From contig CBFFRP010000464.1 in the NCBI GenBank assembly GCA_965644295.1, forward strand, positions 1-45,154: 45,154 bases of DNA. Direction: 5' to 3'. Origin of the DNA: Paraphysomonas bandaiensis. Taxonomy: Eukaryota > Chrysophyceae. Below, piece after piece: positions 1-7,880 of this stretch. Below the pieces are notes generated by a model that was not told where the DNA came from, ran no database searches, and saw nothing but the letters and a program-made list of their open reading frames with translations. Made by a program: the position numbers and the translations under genes. The first letter of the stretch is position 1. Each line of letters starts with the position of its first letter.

Positions 1-44
1 TATCAATGGAAAGATTAAAAAAATTTGCTAATTTAAAAGTATAG
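1..44 (+). CDS. possible C-terminal tail of an upstream viral gene
   Basis: The third forward frame is open from the window edge to a TAG at 42-44 and would give a short basic tail ending FANLKV. The next gene starts 48 bases later, matching the tight spacing of the rest of the block. The fragment is too short to identify, and the second frame also gives a short open tail, so this only suggests that the viral block continues to the left. Confidence 0.25.
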   Translation, partial: SMERLKKFANLKV

Positions 45-92
45 AATAATTTATTATAAAATATTTTATAATCTAAGTATATATTATACAAT

Positions 93-1781
93 ATGGACAA
101 GGCAATAGTTGACCAATCTTTTGAACAAGCACATGAGAATGTAAGTGACTTTGTGGAGTGGGATTATAGCAAAGTAAGTGATTTGCAAACTTCAGGTAAT
201 TATTCAAGCAATCAAACAATATTTGAAACCACTACACTCAGCAATAATGGCAAAATATGTGATTACAAAAATGGATTTATTACAATTCCAATGGTGGATG
301 TTGTAACTGGTGTAAACGGTGGTAATCCCGTTGACTTTACAGCAGCGCACATAAAAGAGAGTGATTTGTTACTATGTAGGAAAAATTCAAGTTTAAATAT
401 GATAGATTCAGTATCTATTCAATATCAAAATCAATGGGGAGTCCAAGAGACAAGAAATATTAATCAATACTTAATATTTAAACAACATTCAGAAATGTCA
501 TTAGATGATGAATATGTGAATGGACCGACAATAGGATACGCTAAAGACACATCGGATTCATGGAGCTATGATGAAGCTAACGGATTAATGAATAATAACA
601 ACGCTATGAATCATTTAAATGGTATTGATTACATCAATAAATGTAATAAAGGAATGTATGAAAGACAACAAGTTTTTAATAAAGTTGTTGATACACTCAA
701 TGAATCTAAAAGAAATTTGGTAGTGGGTAATAATGAAAAAATTAAAGAAATGAATCGCAGTTATGTTGTGAATACTGCAACATATAAAGCCTATTATCAT
801 AATGCTATTATTCGTCTTAAAGACCTTTCAAGTATATTTGAGAAATCTCCTCCCATGAAAGGTGGTCTTTTCAAAATAACAATAAATTTTAACCAGTGTA
901 TATTCAAAGTGACTAAAACAGACAACAACACAATGTCATTTTCTCCAGCAGATTTTAACGGAAGAGGAACAAATCCTTTGATGGTTTCAAGTTCTCAATA
1001 TAACAGTTTATTTGGTGGTGCTAATAACTCAGCAACTGCAGACACTATATACTGTGGAGGATACACAATTCCAGATGGAACAGTGTTGACAATTAGCAGT
1101 AACATAGCAAAACCTCAATTTTACCCACATAATACACTTAATGTTACTCCATGTAAAGAACAGAACTGTTTTCTTCACATTCCTTCTTATACAATGAAAC
1201 CTGCTCTCCAGAAAAGATATTTAGAGAGTCCACAAAAACAAGTTGTATATAATGATGTTGTTTTATTTCAACTTTTCAATAAGTCAGGTCAAGTTAATGA
1301 ACTTATTACAAATGGTCTGTCATACGCAAAGAGAATGATTATTTGTCCTTTTATTAGTTCATCCGCTAATGGAACAAATCAAATTCACCCGTTTCAATCA
1401 CCTTTCACAACTGAGCCCGCAACCTGTAGTCCTTATACCATTCAAAATTTTCAAGTTAAAGTGTCATCGGTTAATTTATATCCTAATCAAATCAATTATT
1501 CATATGATATGTTTATGAGAGAGTTAAATGGTAAATATGGAGTAAATTTTAACTTAACAACTGGTTTATGTAGTTCAAGAATCAATTTAAAAGACTTCAT
1601 TAATACATACGGTTATATTGTAGTTGACCTAAAACGTAAACACACTGACGACGAAAGCGTTCCCTTATCTATTCAGCTTGAATGTAATATAACAAGTCCT
1701 AAGCCTCTTGATTTCAATATTTTTGTAGAACAAGAGAAATCATTTGGAATTGAAGTAGCAACAGGAAAAAGAGTAGATTAA
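93..1781 (+). CDS. probable PLV major capsid protein (double jelly-roll type)
   Basis: A 562-aa intron-less ORF, the size expected for Polinton-like virus or virophage major capsid proteins. The sequence is beta-rich and Asn/Thr/Ser-rich. It has a PLV-like N-terminal half: a segment of the type FITIPMVDVVTG near residue 62, and a GMYERQQ motif near residue 189 resembling the 'N(N/E)G...RQ' motif I associate with PLV capsids. No signal peptide or membrane segment is seen. The start is the first ATG, 15 bases after a TATATATTATA motif. It is followed after 65 bases by the basic core-like gene and then the protease, an order compatible with a virion morphogenesis cluster. By family knowledge such proteins trimerise into capsomers. 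The assignment rests on length, composition, short motifs and neighbours, not on a profile search; a fold prediction showing two jelly rolls would settle it. Confidence 0.72.
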   Translation: MDKAIVDQSFEQAHENVSDFVEWDYSKVSDLQTSGNYSSNQTIFETTTLSNNGKICDYKNGFITIPMVDVVTGVNGGNPVDFTAAHIKESDLLLCRKNSSLNMIDSVSIQYQNQWGVQETRNINQYLIFKQHSEMSLDDEYVNGPTIGYAKDTSDSWSYDEANGLMNNNNAMNHLNGIDYINKCNKGMYERQQVFNKVVDTLNESKRNLVVGNNEKIKEMNRSYVVNTATYKAYYHNAIIRLKDLSSIFEKSPPMKGGLFKITINFNQCIFKVTKTDNNTMSFSPADFNGRGTNPLMVSSSQYNSLFGGANNSATADTIYCGGYTIPDGTVLTISSNIAKPQFYPHNTLNVTPCKEQNCFLHIPSYTMKPALQKRYLESPQKQVVYNDVVLFQLFNKSGQVNELITNGLSYAKRMIICPFISSSANGTNQIHPFQSPFTTEPATCSPYTIQNFQVKVSSVNLYPNQINYSYDMFMRELNGKYGVNFNLTTGLCSSRINLKDFINTYGYIVVDLKRKHTDDESVPLSIQLECNITSPKPLDFNIFVEQEKSFGIEVATGKRVD

Positions 1782-1846
1782 ACAAAAGTTTTTTAATATG
1801 ATAATATTTAATATAAACTAATTATTATCTCAACATAATATATATA

Positions 1847-2635
1847 ATGCATCAAGTAAAACTCAATCTATCTGAAACTCAATTAAGAAAGTTATCAAAC
1901 GGACACAATATACAAGTTAGACCAGATCAAATCGGCTTTGGCTTTCCAGTTGCTTTATCTGACAAGAACTTGAAAAAACTTGAAAACTCTTATAATAAGT
2001 CAAAAGGAATGCGACTAACATTAGACGATGATGAAATTGAAGGTGGAAATCTAAAACAAAACATTAGAAGTGCTTTCAATAAGACTAAGAAACAAGTTAA
2101 AAAGACATTAAAAGACCCAAACTTAGGAAGAAAGGTTAAAAATACTTCAAGAAAGGTTAAAAACACTGTCAATGATTTTGCTGTTGTTGGTGATTTAGGC
2201 ATTCCCGTTGTTAGTGATTCATATAATCTATTAAATGCCACAACTCGTTTGGGTGACAAGTTAGTTAGAAGTGGTGTTGATCATATTGAAGATAGAAAAG
2301 ATGAAAAGAAAAGAAGTCAATTTGTTAATGATTTTAATTCACTAAGAGAACATGCTAATACTCAATCTTCAAATTCTCCTCCAACTGAAGGAAGTGGTAA
2401 TCCTTATCTTCCATCAAAGCAAGTGAAGAAAGTTAAAAAAAAACTTACTACTGGCTCATCATTTAGAACATTGGGTGCTGGAGTTATAGAAGTGGATTAC
2501 AAAGGAAAGAAACCCGTTAAACTTAAAGACGATGGAAGTAATCTAGTTAGAGCTGGACATCCTGGTTTTGACCCTGGAATATCAACTTTACCTAATACTT
2601 GTTGTTATTGTTCTCATTGTGGAAAGAAAAAATAA
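1847..2635 (+). CDS. basic virion/core-like protein with C-terminal Cys cluster
   Basis: A 262-aa protein. The N-terminal ~65 residues have the layout 'K..LS..Q..KL..G' followed by a short acidic stretch ending EIEGG, a leader I associate with PLV and related capsid-gene-cluster proteins. Residues ~66-110 are very Lys-rich (KKQVKKTLKD and similar), suggesting DNA binding or condensation comparable in character to adenoviral core proteins. A second basic patch lies near residue 190. The C-terminus carries CCYCSHCGKKK, a small Cys cluster that could bind zinc. The gene sits between the capsid and protease genes, with an ATG directly after TATATATA. The role (core protein or minor virion protein, possibly a protease substrate) is inferred; I do not recognise a named family with certainty. 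Confidence 0.5.
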   Translation: MHQVKLNLSETQLRKLSNGHNIQVRPDQIGFGFPVALSDKNLKKLENSYNKSKGMRLTLDDDEIEGGNLKQNIRSAFNKTKKQVKKTLKDPNLGRKVKNTSRKVKNTVNDFAVVGDLGIPVVSDSYNLLNATTRLGDKLVRSGVDHIEDRKDEKKRSQFVNDFNSLREHANTQSSNSPPTEGSGNPYLPSKQVKKVKKKLTTGSSFRTLGAGVIEVDYKGKKPVKLKDDGSNLVRAGHPGFDPGISTLPNTCCYCSHCGKKK

Positions 2636-2652
2636 TGTGAATATAATATATA

Positions 2653-3153
2653 ATGGATTACACAACAAGTAACATAGATTTGACACATTATCTTATGTTA
2701 AAAGGTATAAATCTTAATCAAATAGTGAGTAAGAATAAATTATTAGGTAAAGCTAAGAACAATGGAAACTATATAATAAACTTAGAAGATAGTGATAAAG
2801 GCATGGGTTCTCATTGGGTAGCTTTGAAGTGTTTTAAAAAAACTTGTCTATATTTTGATTCATATGGAATCGCACCCCCTAGAGAAGTTATAAGTTTTTG
2901 TAATAAGAAGAAGTTAATATATTCATGTGACCAAATACAAGGCATAAAAGATACTTCTTGTGGTTTTTATTGTGTTTACTTTCTTTATCATTTCAATAAT
3001 CTAAGAAGTTTTAAAGATGATATAAGAAGTTTAGGTTATCATTTAAACTTATTTCTTAAACCTTTTGATACAAGTAACACAGAAAAGAATGTGAAGATAC
3101 TAAAAAGAAGATTCAAAGAAATCTATGAAAATGACTTGAAGAAATATTTTTAA
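2653..3153 (+). CDS. adenain-like maturation cysteine protease (C5/Ulp1 fold)
   Basis: A 166-aa protein with the catalytic layout of the adenovirus protease family. His54 is in GSHWVALK, Asp69 in YFDSYG (acid partner), Gln96 is the oxyanion residue, and Cys103 is in DTSCGFYCVYFLYHF. The Gln-to-Cys spacing of seven residues and the order H-D-Q-C match adenain and the proteases of Polintons, PLVs and virophages. These enzymes cleave capsid and core precursors during virion maturation. All catalytic residues are present and the frame is intact. The gene follows the core-like gene by 17 bases and starts right after TATAATATATA. This is the most secure viral call in the window. Confidence 0.92.
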   Translation: MDYTTSNIDLTHYLMLKGINLNQIVSKNKLLGKAKNNGNYIINLEDSDKGMGSHWVALKCFKKTCLYFDSYGIAPPREVISFCNKKKLIYSCDQIQGIKDTSCGFYCVYFLYHFNNLRSFKDDIRSLGYHLNLFLKPFDTSNTEKNVKILKRRFKEIYENDLKKYF

Positions 3154-3206
3154 TTTATGTTAAAGAATTATATAATTTTTTAAATCTGCAATTTATATAT
3201 ATATAG

Positions 3207-3838
3207 ATGAAAAAATTGACTACTCCCAGTAAACCAACAGACGCGATGCCTGAAACATATAAATCAATTGTTGAAGTTGAATCTAATTCAAATCCTTTTG
3301 ATTCATTTAAGGCTCCTCCTGTTATTCAAAAGCAAGAATCAATGCGTGAATTGCCTCCAAAAACACTTTACAATCACAATCTTAAGCGGCTTAAATCATA
3401 CAGAAACTTAAGAAAGAAATACAAACTAGATAATCAAAAAGCTGTGTTCTTAGAAAACTTGAAAGAAACTTTAAAGCCTCTTGATCCTAGAAGTAATAAA
3501 TATGATAGTGAATTATTAGTGGCTGTCTTAGATATTGCTGAATATTTTTTTATATATGGTGATAAAGAACAAAGGAACACTATGAAAATGGAAGCTGTTG
3601 TTGAAATAATGAAACCATATTTTAACAATGATGAAACATATTTATTACATAGTATCAATAATGTAATGCATAAAGTTAAAAGAAGTAACATATTCAGAAG
3701 ATTAGCAACAAGACTTAGAATTTTTTTTTCAATGACGATGAAAGCTTCTTAAAGGCTCTCATTAAATCGTTGATTGTTGAGATTCTAGTTAAAGTTATTA
3801 TTCAAAGAATATTCCCAATTTTATTAATCGCATTATAA
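3207..3838 (+). CDS. unknown PLV protein interrupted by a frameshift in a T9 run
   Basis: The first frame gives 181 aa ending at 3752. Just before that stop, a run of nine T at 3721-3729 separates this frame from another that stays open to TAA at 3836-3838. Continuing after the run needs a shift of -1. The extra ~35 codons encode an acidic turn followed by a strongly hydrophobic helix-like end (Ile/Leu/Val-rich), unlike the 7-residue tail of the first frame, so the gene probably ends at 3838. The main part is charged and helical (KRLKSYRNLRKKY near residue 55). I do not recognise a family. The broken state may be a sequencing error in the homopolymer, a decay mutation, or slippage on T7-type slippery sequence. 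It starts right after TATATATATATAG. Confidence 0.55.
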
Positions 3839-3883
3839 AACTATTTCATTTTATTATATATGTGTAATATATATAGTATTGAT

Positions 3884-4567
3884 ATGTCAAAATGGATACA
3901 ACACGTAAAAGATTACAGTGAACAAAATAATATGAAGTATAATGAAGCCTTGTCCGATCCTGTGTGCAGAGCATTATATTATGAAATGAAAGGTGGTGCT
4001 TTAACAGCAGATGAAACAAGAAAATTATTAAAGTCTTCATATAATAAAAAAAACAAAGATGTAGGTAATTTTAAAGTTGATAAGCATTTATCTGGAAATA
4101 GAACAAAAGTTTATTATGATGAAGAAAATAATATGCCCGTTGTTGTTCATCGTGGAACAAACTCTAAACAAGATGTATTAACTGATGCAGGCTTATTATT
4201 TGGACATAGAGGAAATAGATTTAAACATGCTAAAAAAATACAAAAGAAAGCAGAAAAGAAATATGGAACTGAAAACATGCACACATTAGGGCATTCTTTA
4301 GGTGGACTCGTTGCAGAAGAAGTAGGGAAGAATTCAAAAAACGTTATTACATTTAATAAGGCAATATCTCCTTTAGAAATGACAAGAAGAACTAATGACA
4401 ATCAAATAGATATTAAAACACATAATGACCCTATATCATCTTTGAATCATTTCAATTCCAATGATAATAAAACACATGTATTCAATTCAAGAACTAATAA
4501 TCTTTTGAAGTCTCATAATACAGATGAATTGAAATATTTAAAACCTGGTAAAAAATTAGGGAAATAA
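3884..4567 (+). CDS. class 3 lipase-like alpha/beta hydrolase of viral type
   Basis: The chosen start gives 227 aa beginning MSKWIQHVKDY; an in-frame ATG at 3860 would add eight residues but places the TATATATAG motif inside the gene. The first ~25 residues (WIxHVKxY...YxEAL) match a leader I associate with virion proteins of large and Polinton-like viruses, so the hydrolase may be packaged. The enzyme part has VVVHRGTNS...D (the 'RGT' region of class 3 lipases), the nucleophile elbow GHSLGG with Ser138, a candidate acid Asp182 in HNDPIS, and a candidate base His211 in KSHNTDEL. All three triad positions are present. By family knowledge it would hydrolyse acyl esters of lipids; a role in membrane passage or egress is inference. 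Confidence 0.8.
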   Translation: MSKWIQHVKDYSEQNNMKYNEALSDPVCRALYYEMKGGALTADETRKLLKSSYNKKNKDVGNFKVDKHLSGNRTKVYYDEENNMPVVVHRGTNSKQDVLTDAGLLFGHRGNRFKHAKKIQKKAEKKYGTENMHTLGHSLGGLVAEEVGKNSKNVITFNKAISPLEMTRRTNDNQIDIKTHNDPISSLNHFNSNDNKTHVFNSRTNNLLKSHNTDELKYLKPGKKLGK

Positions 4568-4594
4568 ATATATAAAAAATTAGGGAAATAAATA
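4549..4594 (+). repeat. 22-bp direct repeat across the lipase stop codon
   Basis: The 22 bases at 4549-4570, which include the lipase stop codon, recur exactly at 4573-4594 (period 24). The duplication leaves the coding frame intact and lies between the lipase stop and the next promoter-like motif. Confidence 0.9.
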
Positions 4595-4617
4595 TTTTCT
4601 AAATCTATTATATATAG

Positions 4618-4941
4618 ATGAGCGATTTTGTTATTTGTTTAAAAAATGAACTCTTTGCAATACCAAAGACAAAGAAACCTCAAGTTCAAACTGAAATATC
4701 AAACATAGTAAAACAAATTGAAGGATATAAAGCATTGATTAAAGACTTAGAAATACAGAAAAGAAAAAAACAAGTTGAACTTCTCAGTGAAAGACAACAA
4801 ATATATTATAAGAATCCTATTAATAGAAACTTACCAAGTGAACAACTTGAAAAAACTAAAGCTTATGAAAAACGAAAAAAGCTATTAAAAGAATATGATG
4901 ATTCACACGGTTCTTATATTAAACCTGAACAAGGCTATTAA
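4618..4941 (+). CDS. small coiled-coil viral protein
   Basis: A 107-aa ORF starting immediately after ATTATATATAG. From about residue 25 it is a continuous charged helix with heptad-like Ile/Leu spacing (IVKQIEGYKALIKDLEIQKR), then a basic region and a soft C-terminus. No signal peptide or membrane segment is seen. This coiled-coil composition is common for small virion or scaffold proteins, but I recognise no family. It is the last of the rightward viral genes; the next two genes run leftward. Confidence 0.55.
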   Translation: MSDFVICLKNELFAIPKTKKPQVQTEISNIVKQIEGYKALIKDLEIQKRKKQVELLSERQQIYYKNPINRNLPSEQLEKTKAYEKRKKLLKEYDDSHGSYIKPEQGY

Positions 4942-5004
4942 TTTTTGAAACGTTACATATACATATGTATATATAATACTAACTAACTATAATGACAACA
5001 AAAT

Positions 5005-5172
5005 TTATAAATTATACACTTTCTTATATTTCTCCATATTCATAATCATTGACTTCATCTCTTCAATCTCTTTATAACATTTCTTATGATATTCTCTTGA
5101 CTCCCAATCTTTGTTTATTCTTCTTATAGTTTTATCACAATGTTTGCACTTTCTTTTAATTTCTCTAGGCAT
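5005..5172 (-). CDS. 55-aa zinc-knuckle-like viral protein
   Basis: A short leftward ORF of 55 codons plus stop, starting MPREIKRKCKHCDK. It contains C-x2-C (residues 9 and 12) and H-x2-C (residues 30 and 33, in YHKKC), a plausible single zinc site, followed by a Glu/Lys/Met-rich helix. The ATG at 5172 lies just downstream (on this strand) of a long TATATATATATTATATAT tract, like the other viral genes. It fills the otherwise empty gap between the two convergent gene sets. Function unknown; nucleic-acid or protein binding would be a guess. Confidence 0.55.
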   Translation of the reverse strand: MPREIKRKCKHCDKTIRRINKDWESREYHKKCYKEIEEMKSMIMNMEKYKKVYNL

Positions 5173-5221
5173 GATATATAATATATATATATAATATTTT
5201 TTTAAATTGTTTTATATATTT

Positions 5222-6586
5222 TTAATAATATGATCCTATATTTGATATTACTTTCGTTGGTGATGTTCCTGAATTAGTATATATTATTGTTATTGTTTGT
5301 AATATTGCTCCTGATGTTGTCACGTTACTGATATCCACATTTGCGAGTCCTCCTGACACATTCAACGTTTCTGAAACTGTATTAACTTTTAAAGTGTTTA
5401 TATATGCCTTATATGTTGATGTGTCTATTATAACTGACACTGTGAAAGAAGTATTTGTTAAGTTACTTGAATTAATATTCGTTATATCAAGTTCAAAATT
5501 TGTATCACTTGTTAAACCATTGAAATATATAATTGAACCATTGCTATAATTATATGTCAACACATTTGAAGAAAACGTATATGTTGTGCTGATGGATTCG
5601 CTTATTTGTTTAGTTGTTATATTTCCTGTCATTGTTCCGCCTGTTAAATTCAATTTTGTATTTTCAAGTGTTGTAATATTGCCGTCTATTGTACTTAGCA
5701 AGTTATCAATTGTATCAGTAAATGTAGAGTCATAAACTAAAGATGAATCCAATTTATTGTTTACATCGATTATATCATGTTTATCACTTTGTAAGTTTGT
5801 TATATCTGTGTCATTATTAGTAATCTGAGTTTGTAAGCTTGTTATATCTGTATCATTATTAGTAATCTGAGTTTGTAAGCTTGTTATATCAGTGTCATTA
5901 TTAGTAATCTGAGTTTGTAAGCTTGTTATATCTGTATCATTATTAGTAATCTGAGTTTGTAAGCTTGTTATATCAGTGTCATTATTAGTAATCTGAGTTT
6001 GTAAGCTTGTTATATCTGTATCATTACTTGCTATTTGAGCATTCAAATTAGAAATTATATTATCAACCGTTTCATTAAATGTATAGTTATAAACTAATCC
6101 AGAATCCAACATATTATTCACGTCAATAATATCATGTTTAGTATCAATATTGTTCTGTAATGATATATCTTGGGCTTCTAAATTTGCCACATCATTTTGT
6201 AAATTCGGTATATTAATCAAGTCTATATCTTGGAGAGCATCAAGACCATTAAAACTTGCTGTCAATGTATCTAATTGTGATTGTATAGTTTCATTGGTAT
6301 TTATACCGTCTAATGTTTGTATTTCATTTTCAGTCAGGTTTAATAATCTTGTATTTATATCTAATAACATATTGTTTTTTGAATCTGTGAAAGCAACTGT
6401 TTGGGGTTCATTGTTTATGGTTAAGTTATTACCATTCAAGATTTCAACGTTCGCTGTAAATTTAGCATTGTCTAATCTTGCATATTCCGCCATATTTAAT
6501 ATTACTCTTGCTGTTTCAATCTGTTTATGATTTTCTGCATTGAAAATGGCATTATTGCTTGTTTTCGGCTTTGTATAAATTGACAT
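5222..6586 (-). CDS. fibre-like protein with 14-residue repeats
   Basis: A 454-aa leftward ORF. Residues ~1-120 are a helical, Asn-rich N-terminal part. Residues ~185-270 are a run of near-identical 14-residue units of the form ITNNDTDITSLQTQ. Two copies of a KHDIIDVNN(M/K)LDS(G/S)LVY module flank this run, one on each side. The C-terminal ~150 residues are beta-rich, Thr/Ser/Asn-rich and lack long helices. The repeat places hydrophobic residues and Asn at regular spacing, as in trimeric fibre stalks, and the C-terminal domain would be the receptor-binding head. This resembles viral or phage fibres in design; trimerisation and host attachment are inference. The start ATG at 6586 follows CTATATTATATATAG on its strand. 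The ORF is intact. Confidence 0.68.
   Translation of the reverse strand: MSIYTKPKTSNNAIFNAENHKQIETARVILNMAEYARLDNAKFTANVEILNGNNLTINNEPQTVAFTDSKNNMLLDINTRLLNLTENEIQTLDGINTNETIQSQLDTLTASFNGLDALQDIDLINIPNLQNDVANLEAQDISLQNNIDTKHDIIDVNNMLDSGLVYNYTFNETVDNIISNLNAQIASNDTDITSLQTQITNNDTDITSLQTQITNNDTDITSLQTQITNNDTDITSLQTQITNNDTDITSLQTQITNNDTDITNLQSDKHDIIDVNNKLDSSLVYDSTFTDTIDNLLSTIDGNITTLENTKLNLTGGTMTGNITTKQISESISTTYTFSSNVLTYNYSNGSIIYFNGLTSDTNFELDITNINSSNLTNTSFTVSVIIDTSTYKAYINTLKVNTVSETLNVSGGLANVDISNVTTSGAILQTITIIYTNSGTSPTKVISNIGSYY
5788..6027 (-). repeat. 42-bp tandem repeats inside the fibre gene
   Basis: Nearly six units of 42 bp (14 codons). Units alternate between a version reading ATCTGTATCATT and one reading ATCAGTGTCATT, so the array looks like duplication of an 84-bp pair. 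All copies keep the reading frame. Confidence 0.9.
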
Positions 6587-6727
6587 CTATATATAATATA
6601 GCATTACATTATTATATTCTATATTTAAATTAGAATTCAAGGTTTTATGAGTTTTTGCTTAAAGCTTCGCCATTATATCACTACAACTACATTCCAGAGC
6701 TTAAAGCATGAGCATCACCATTATTAA

Positions 6728-6898
6728 AAAAAGTAATATAGATAACAAAGTAGATTTAATAAGTAGATTTAATAGTAGAATCCCGGAGTTTTACAAACCT
6801 TACAAATTTTAATTATTTTTCATTTTATTTTTTTCCTCCCCCGACTTCTACTATTAAATCTACCTATTGAATCTACTTTACTATCTATATTACTTTTT
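6728..6898. repeat. 53-bp inverted repeat at the end of the viral block
   Basis: Arms 6728-6780 and 6846-6898 are reverse complements at 49 of 53 positions, separated by a 65-nt AT/C-rich spacer. They begin AAAAAGTAATATAGATA on the outside and end AATAGTAGAA on the inside. It lies 140 bases beyond the fibre promoter, at the edge of the viral composition. It could be a terminal hairpin, an internal copy of a viral end, or a small inverted-repeat element. Confidence 0.85.
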
Positions 6899-6910
6899 CA
6901 TTATAAACAT

Positions 6911-6973
6911 TATAAATAATATATAAAGTAATTAATTTTATTATAAGAATATAAATAATATATAAAGTAATTA
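6911..6973. repeat. 24-bp direct repeat
   Basis: The 24 bases TATAAATAATATATAAAG... at 6911-6934 recur exactly at 6950-6973. They sit between the inverted repeat and the palindrome at the viral/host transition. Confidence 0.85.
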
Positions 6974-7019
6974 AAAGTTATTAATAATAAGTTATAAAGT
7001 TAAACTTGCAAGGAAAAAG

Positions 7020-7049
7020 AATTACAACTGCAAGTTTGCAGTTGTAATT
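7020..7049. repeat. perfect palindrome with 14-bp arms
   Basis: Arms 7020-7033 (AATTACAACTGCAA) and 7036-7049 are perfect reverse complements around a GT loop. A few bases on there is CTCGAG inside CTCTCGAGAGAG, then a CCCCAA...TTGGGG hairpin and a G-rich GGGGTTTGGGG tract (about 7073-7098). This is where the AT-rich viral composition stops. The remaining stretch to 7436 shows nothing coding that I can support. Confidence 0.85.
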
Positions 7050-7436
7050 GGAAACTCTCGAGAGAGAAGGCCCCAATGTGTTGGGGTTTGGGGTTAGTAA
7101 AGCTTGCGTCTCCTCCCCTTGTTTTTTTTGTTTTTTAAGGTATTCGAATGAATTAAAGAGCCTGAAAATATTGATTCGTAGTTGAATATCTATTTGTCGA
7201 ATGACAGTGAACAATGGGATGCTAATTATAATTTACTAATTGACTATTGAATGAGTTAATTTTTATTCATCCTAAGGTCAAGTACCAAGTACTCATAGCT
7301 GAGAATTACTATATATAAAAATACTACTACACAATATGTTATCTTGAACACCAAATCTTTTTTAAAATATGAATAGAGACATGTTTCATGTTAGCTGTAA
7401 GAGCTTTACGTATACAATGCCCTCAACAAAGCCGGT

Positions 7437-7880
7437 TCTGGGGGATAAGTACCAGAGACATTTCTCCAGGAAACTAATATAGTCAGCAGACAACGCTCTG
7501 CCCACTCATAGCCGAATTTTATGGGCACCAATAAGTGTCACTTTTGTAGAGGTCATTGGGCCTTGACGAATAAACAAGCATCTCAGAGTGAGCCCTCAAC
7601 GGCATTTGGGCTATTGGGATGCCTGCTGAAGTCAATTATCCGGGAATTGGCCCACCTCATGGACTCGAAAATCCTGAAGTCAGCAGATGTCATGTCAACA
7701 TTTTGTTTGCTCATTGCATTTTCTTTGAATGATAGAGCGAAAGTGGTTGAACCGTGGTGCTTTCTGTGTCGCACAAGCAGCTTTCGTAGCATTAAATTGT
7801 AGTATATCAGGGTTAAGCACTGGCTCTTGAACGCCTGTTGCTAATAATAAGACATTCACTACGATGCTCAAACAAGCCAT
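7437..7880 (+). repeat. dispersed repeat family, copy A
   Basis: This copy begins near GGGGGATAAGTACC and includes GACATTTCTCC.GGAAACTAAT and TCTGCCCACTCATAG (both also at 17756-17860), GCCTGCTGAAGTCAA (also at 37380 on the opposite strand), and the core AGAGCGAAAGTGGTTG...GCACAAGCAGCTTTCGTAG at 7733-7790. It ends in GAACGCCTGTTGCTAATAA. Short open frames here are not shared intact between copies, so I do not call a gene. Confidence 0.75.

Larger units (their letters stand above)
76..6601. promoter_or_regulatory. shared TATATA-type motif abutting viral start codons
   Basis: An alternating TA motif lies immediately before nearly every viral ATG: about 78-89 (capsid), 1838-1846 (core-like), 2643-2652 (protease), 3194-3206 (3207 gene), 3865-3875 (lipase), 4608-4617 (coiled coil), and on the minus strand 5175-5193 (zinc gene) and 6588-6600 (fibre). 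Several read TATATATAG directly joined to ATG. The spacing is too short for a normal host core promoter with a leader, so it suggests a viral late-type promoter with an almost absent 5' UTR. No host gene in this window shows this arrangement. Confidence 0.6.

Noticed and set aside
5788-6027. CRISPR-like or satellite array
   Set aside because: Units are contiguous without spacers and keep the fibre reading frame.
7073-7100. Internal telomere (TTGGGG/GGTTAG-like tract)
   Set aside because: Only two to three irregular units; not a telomere array.
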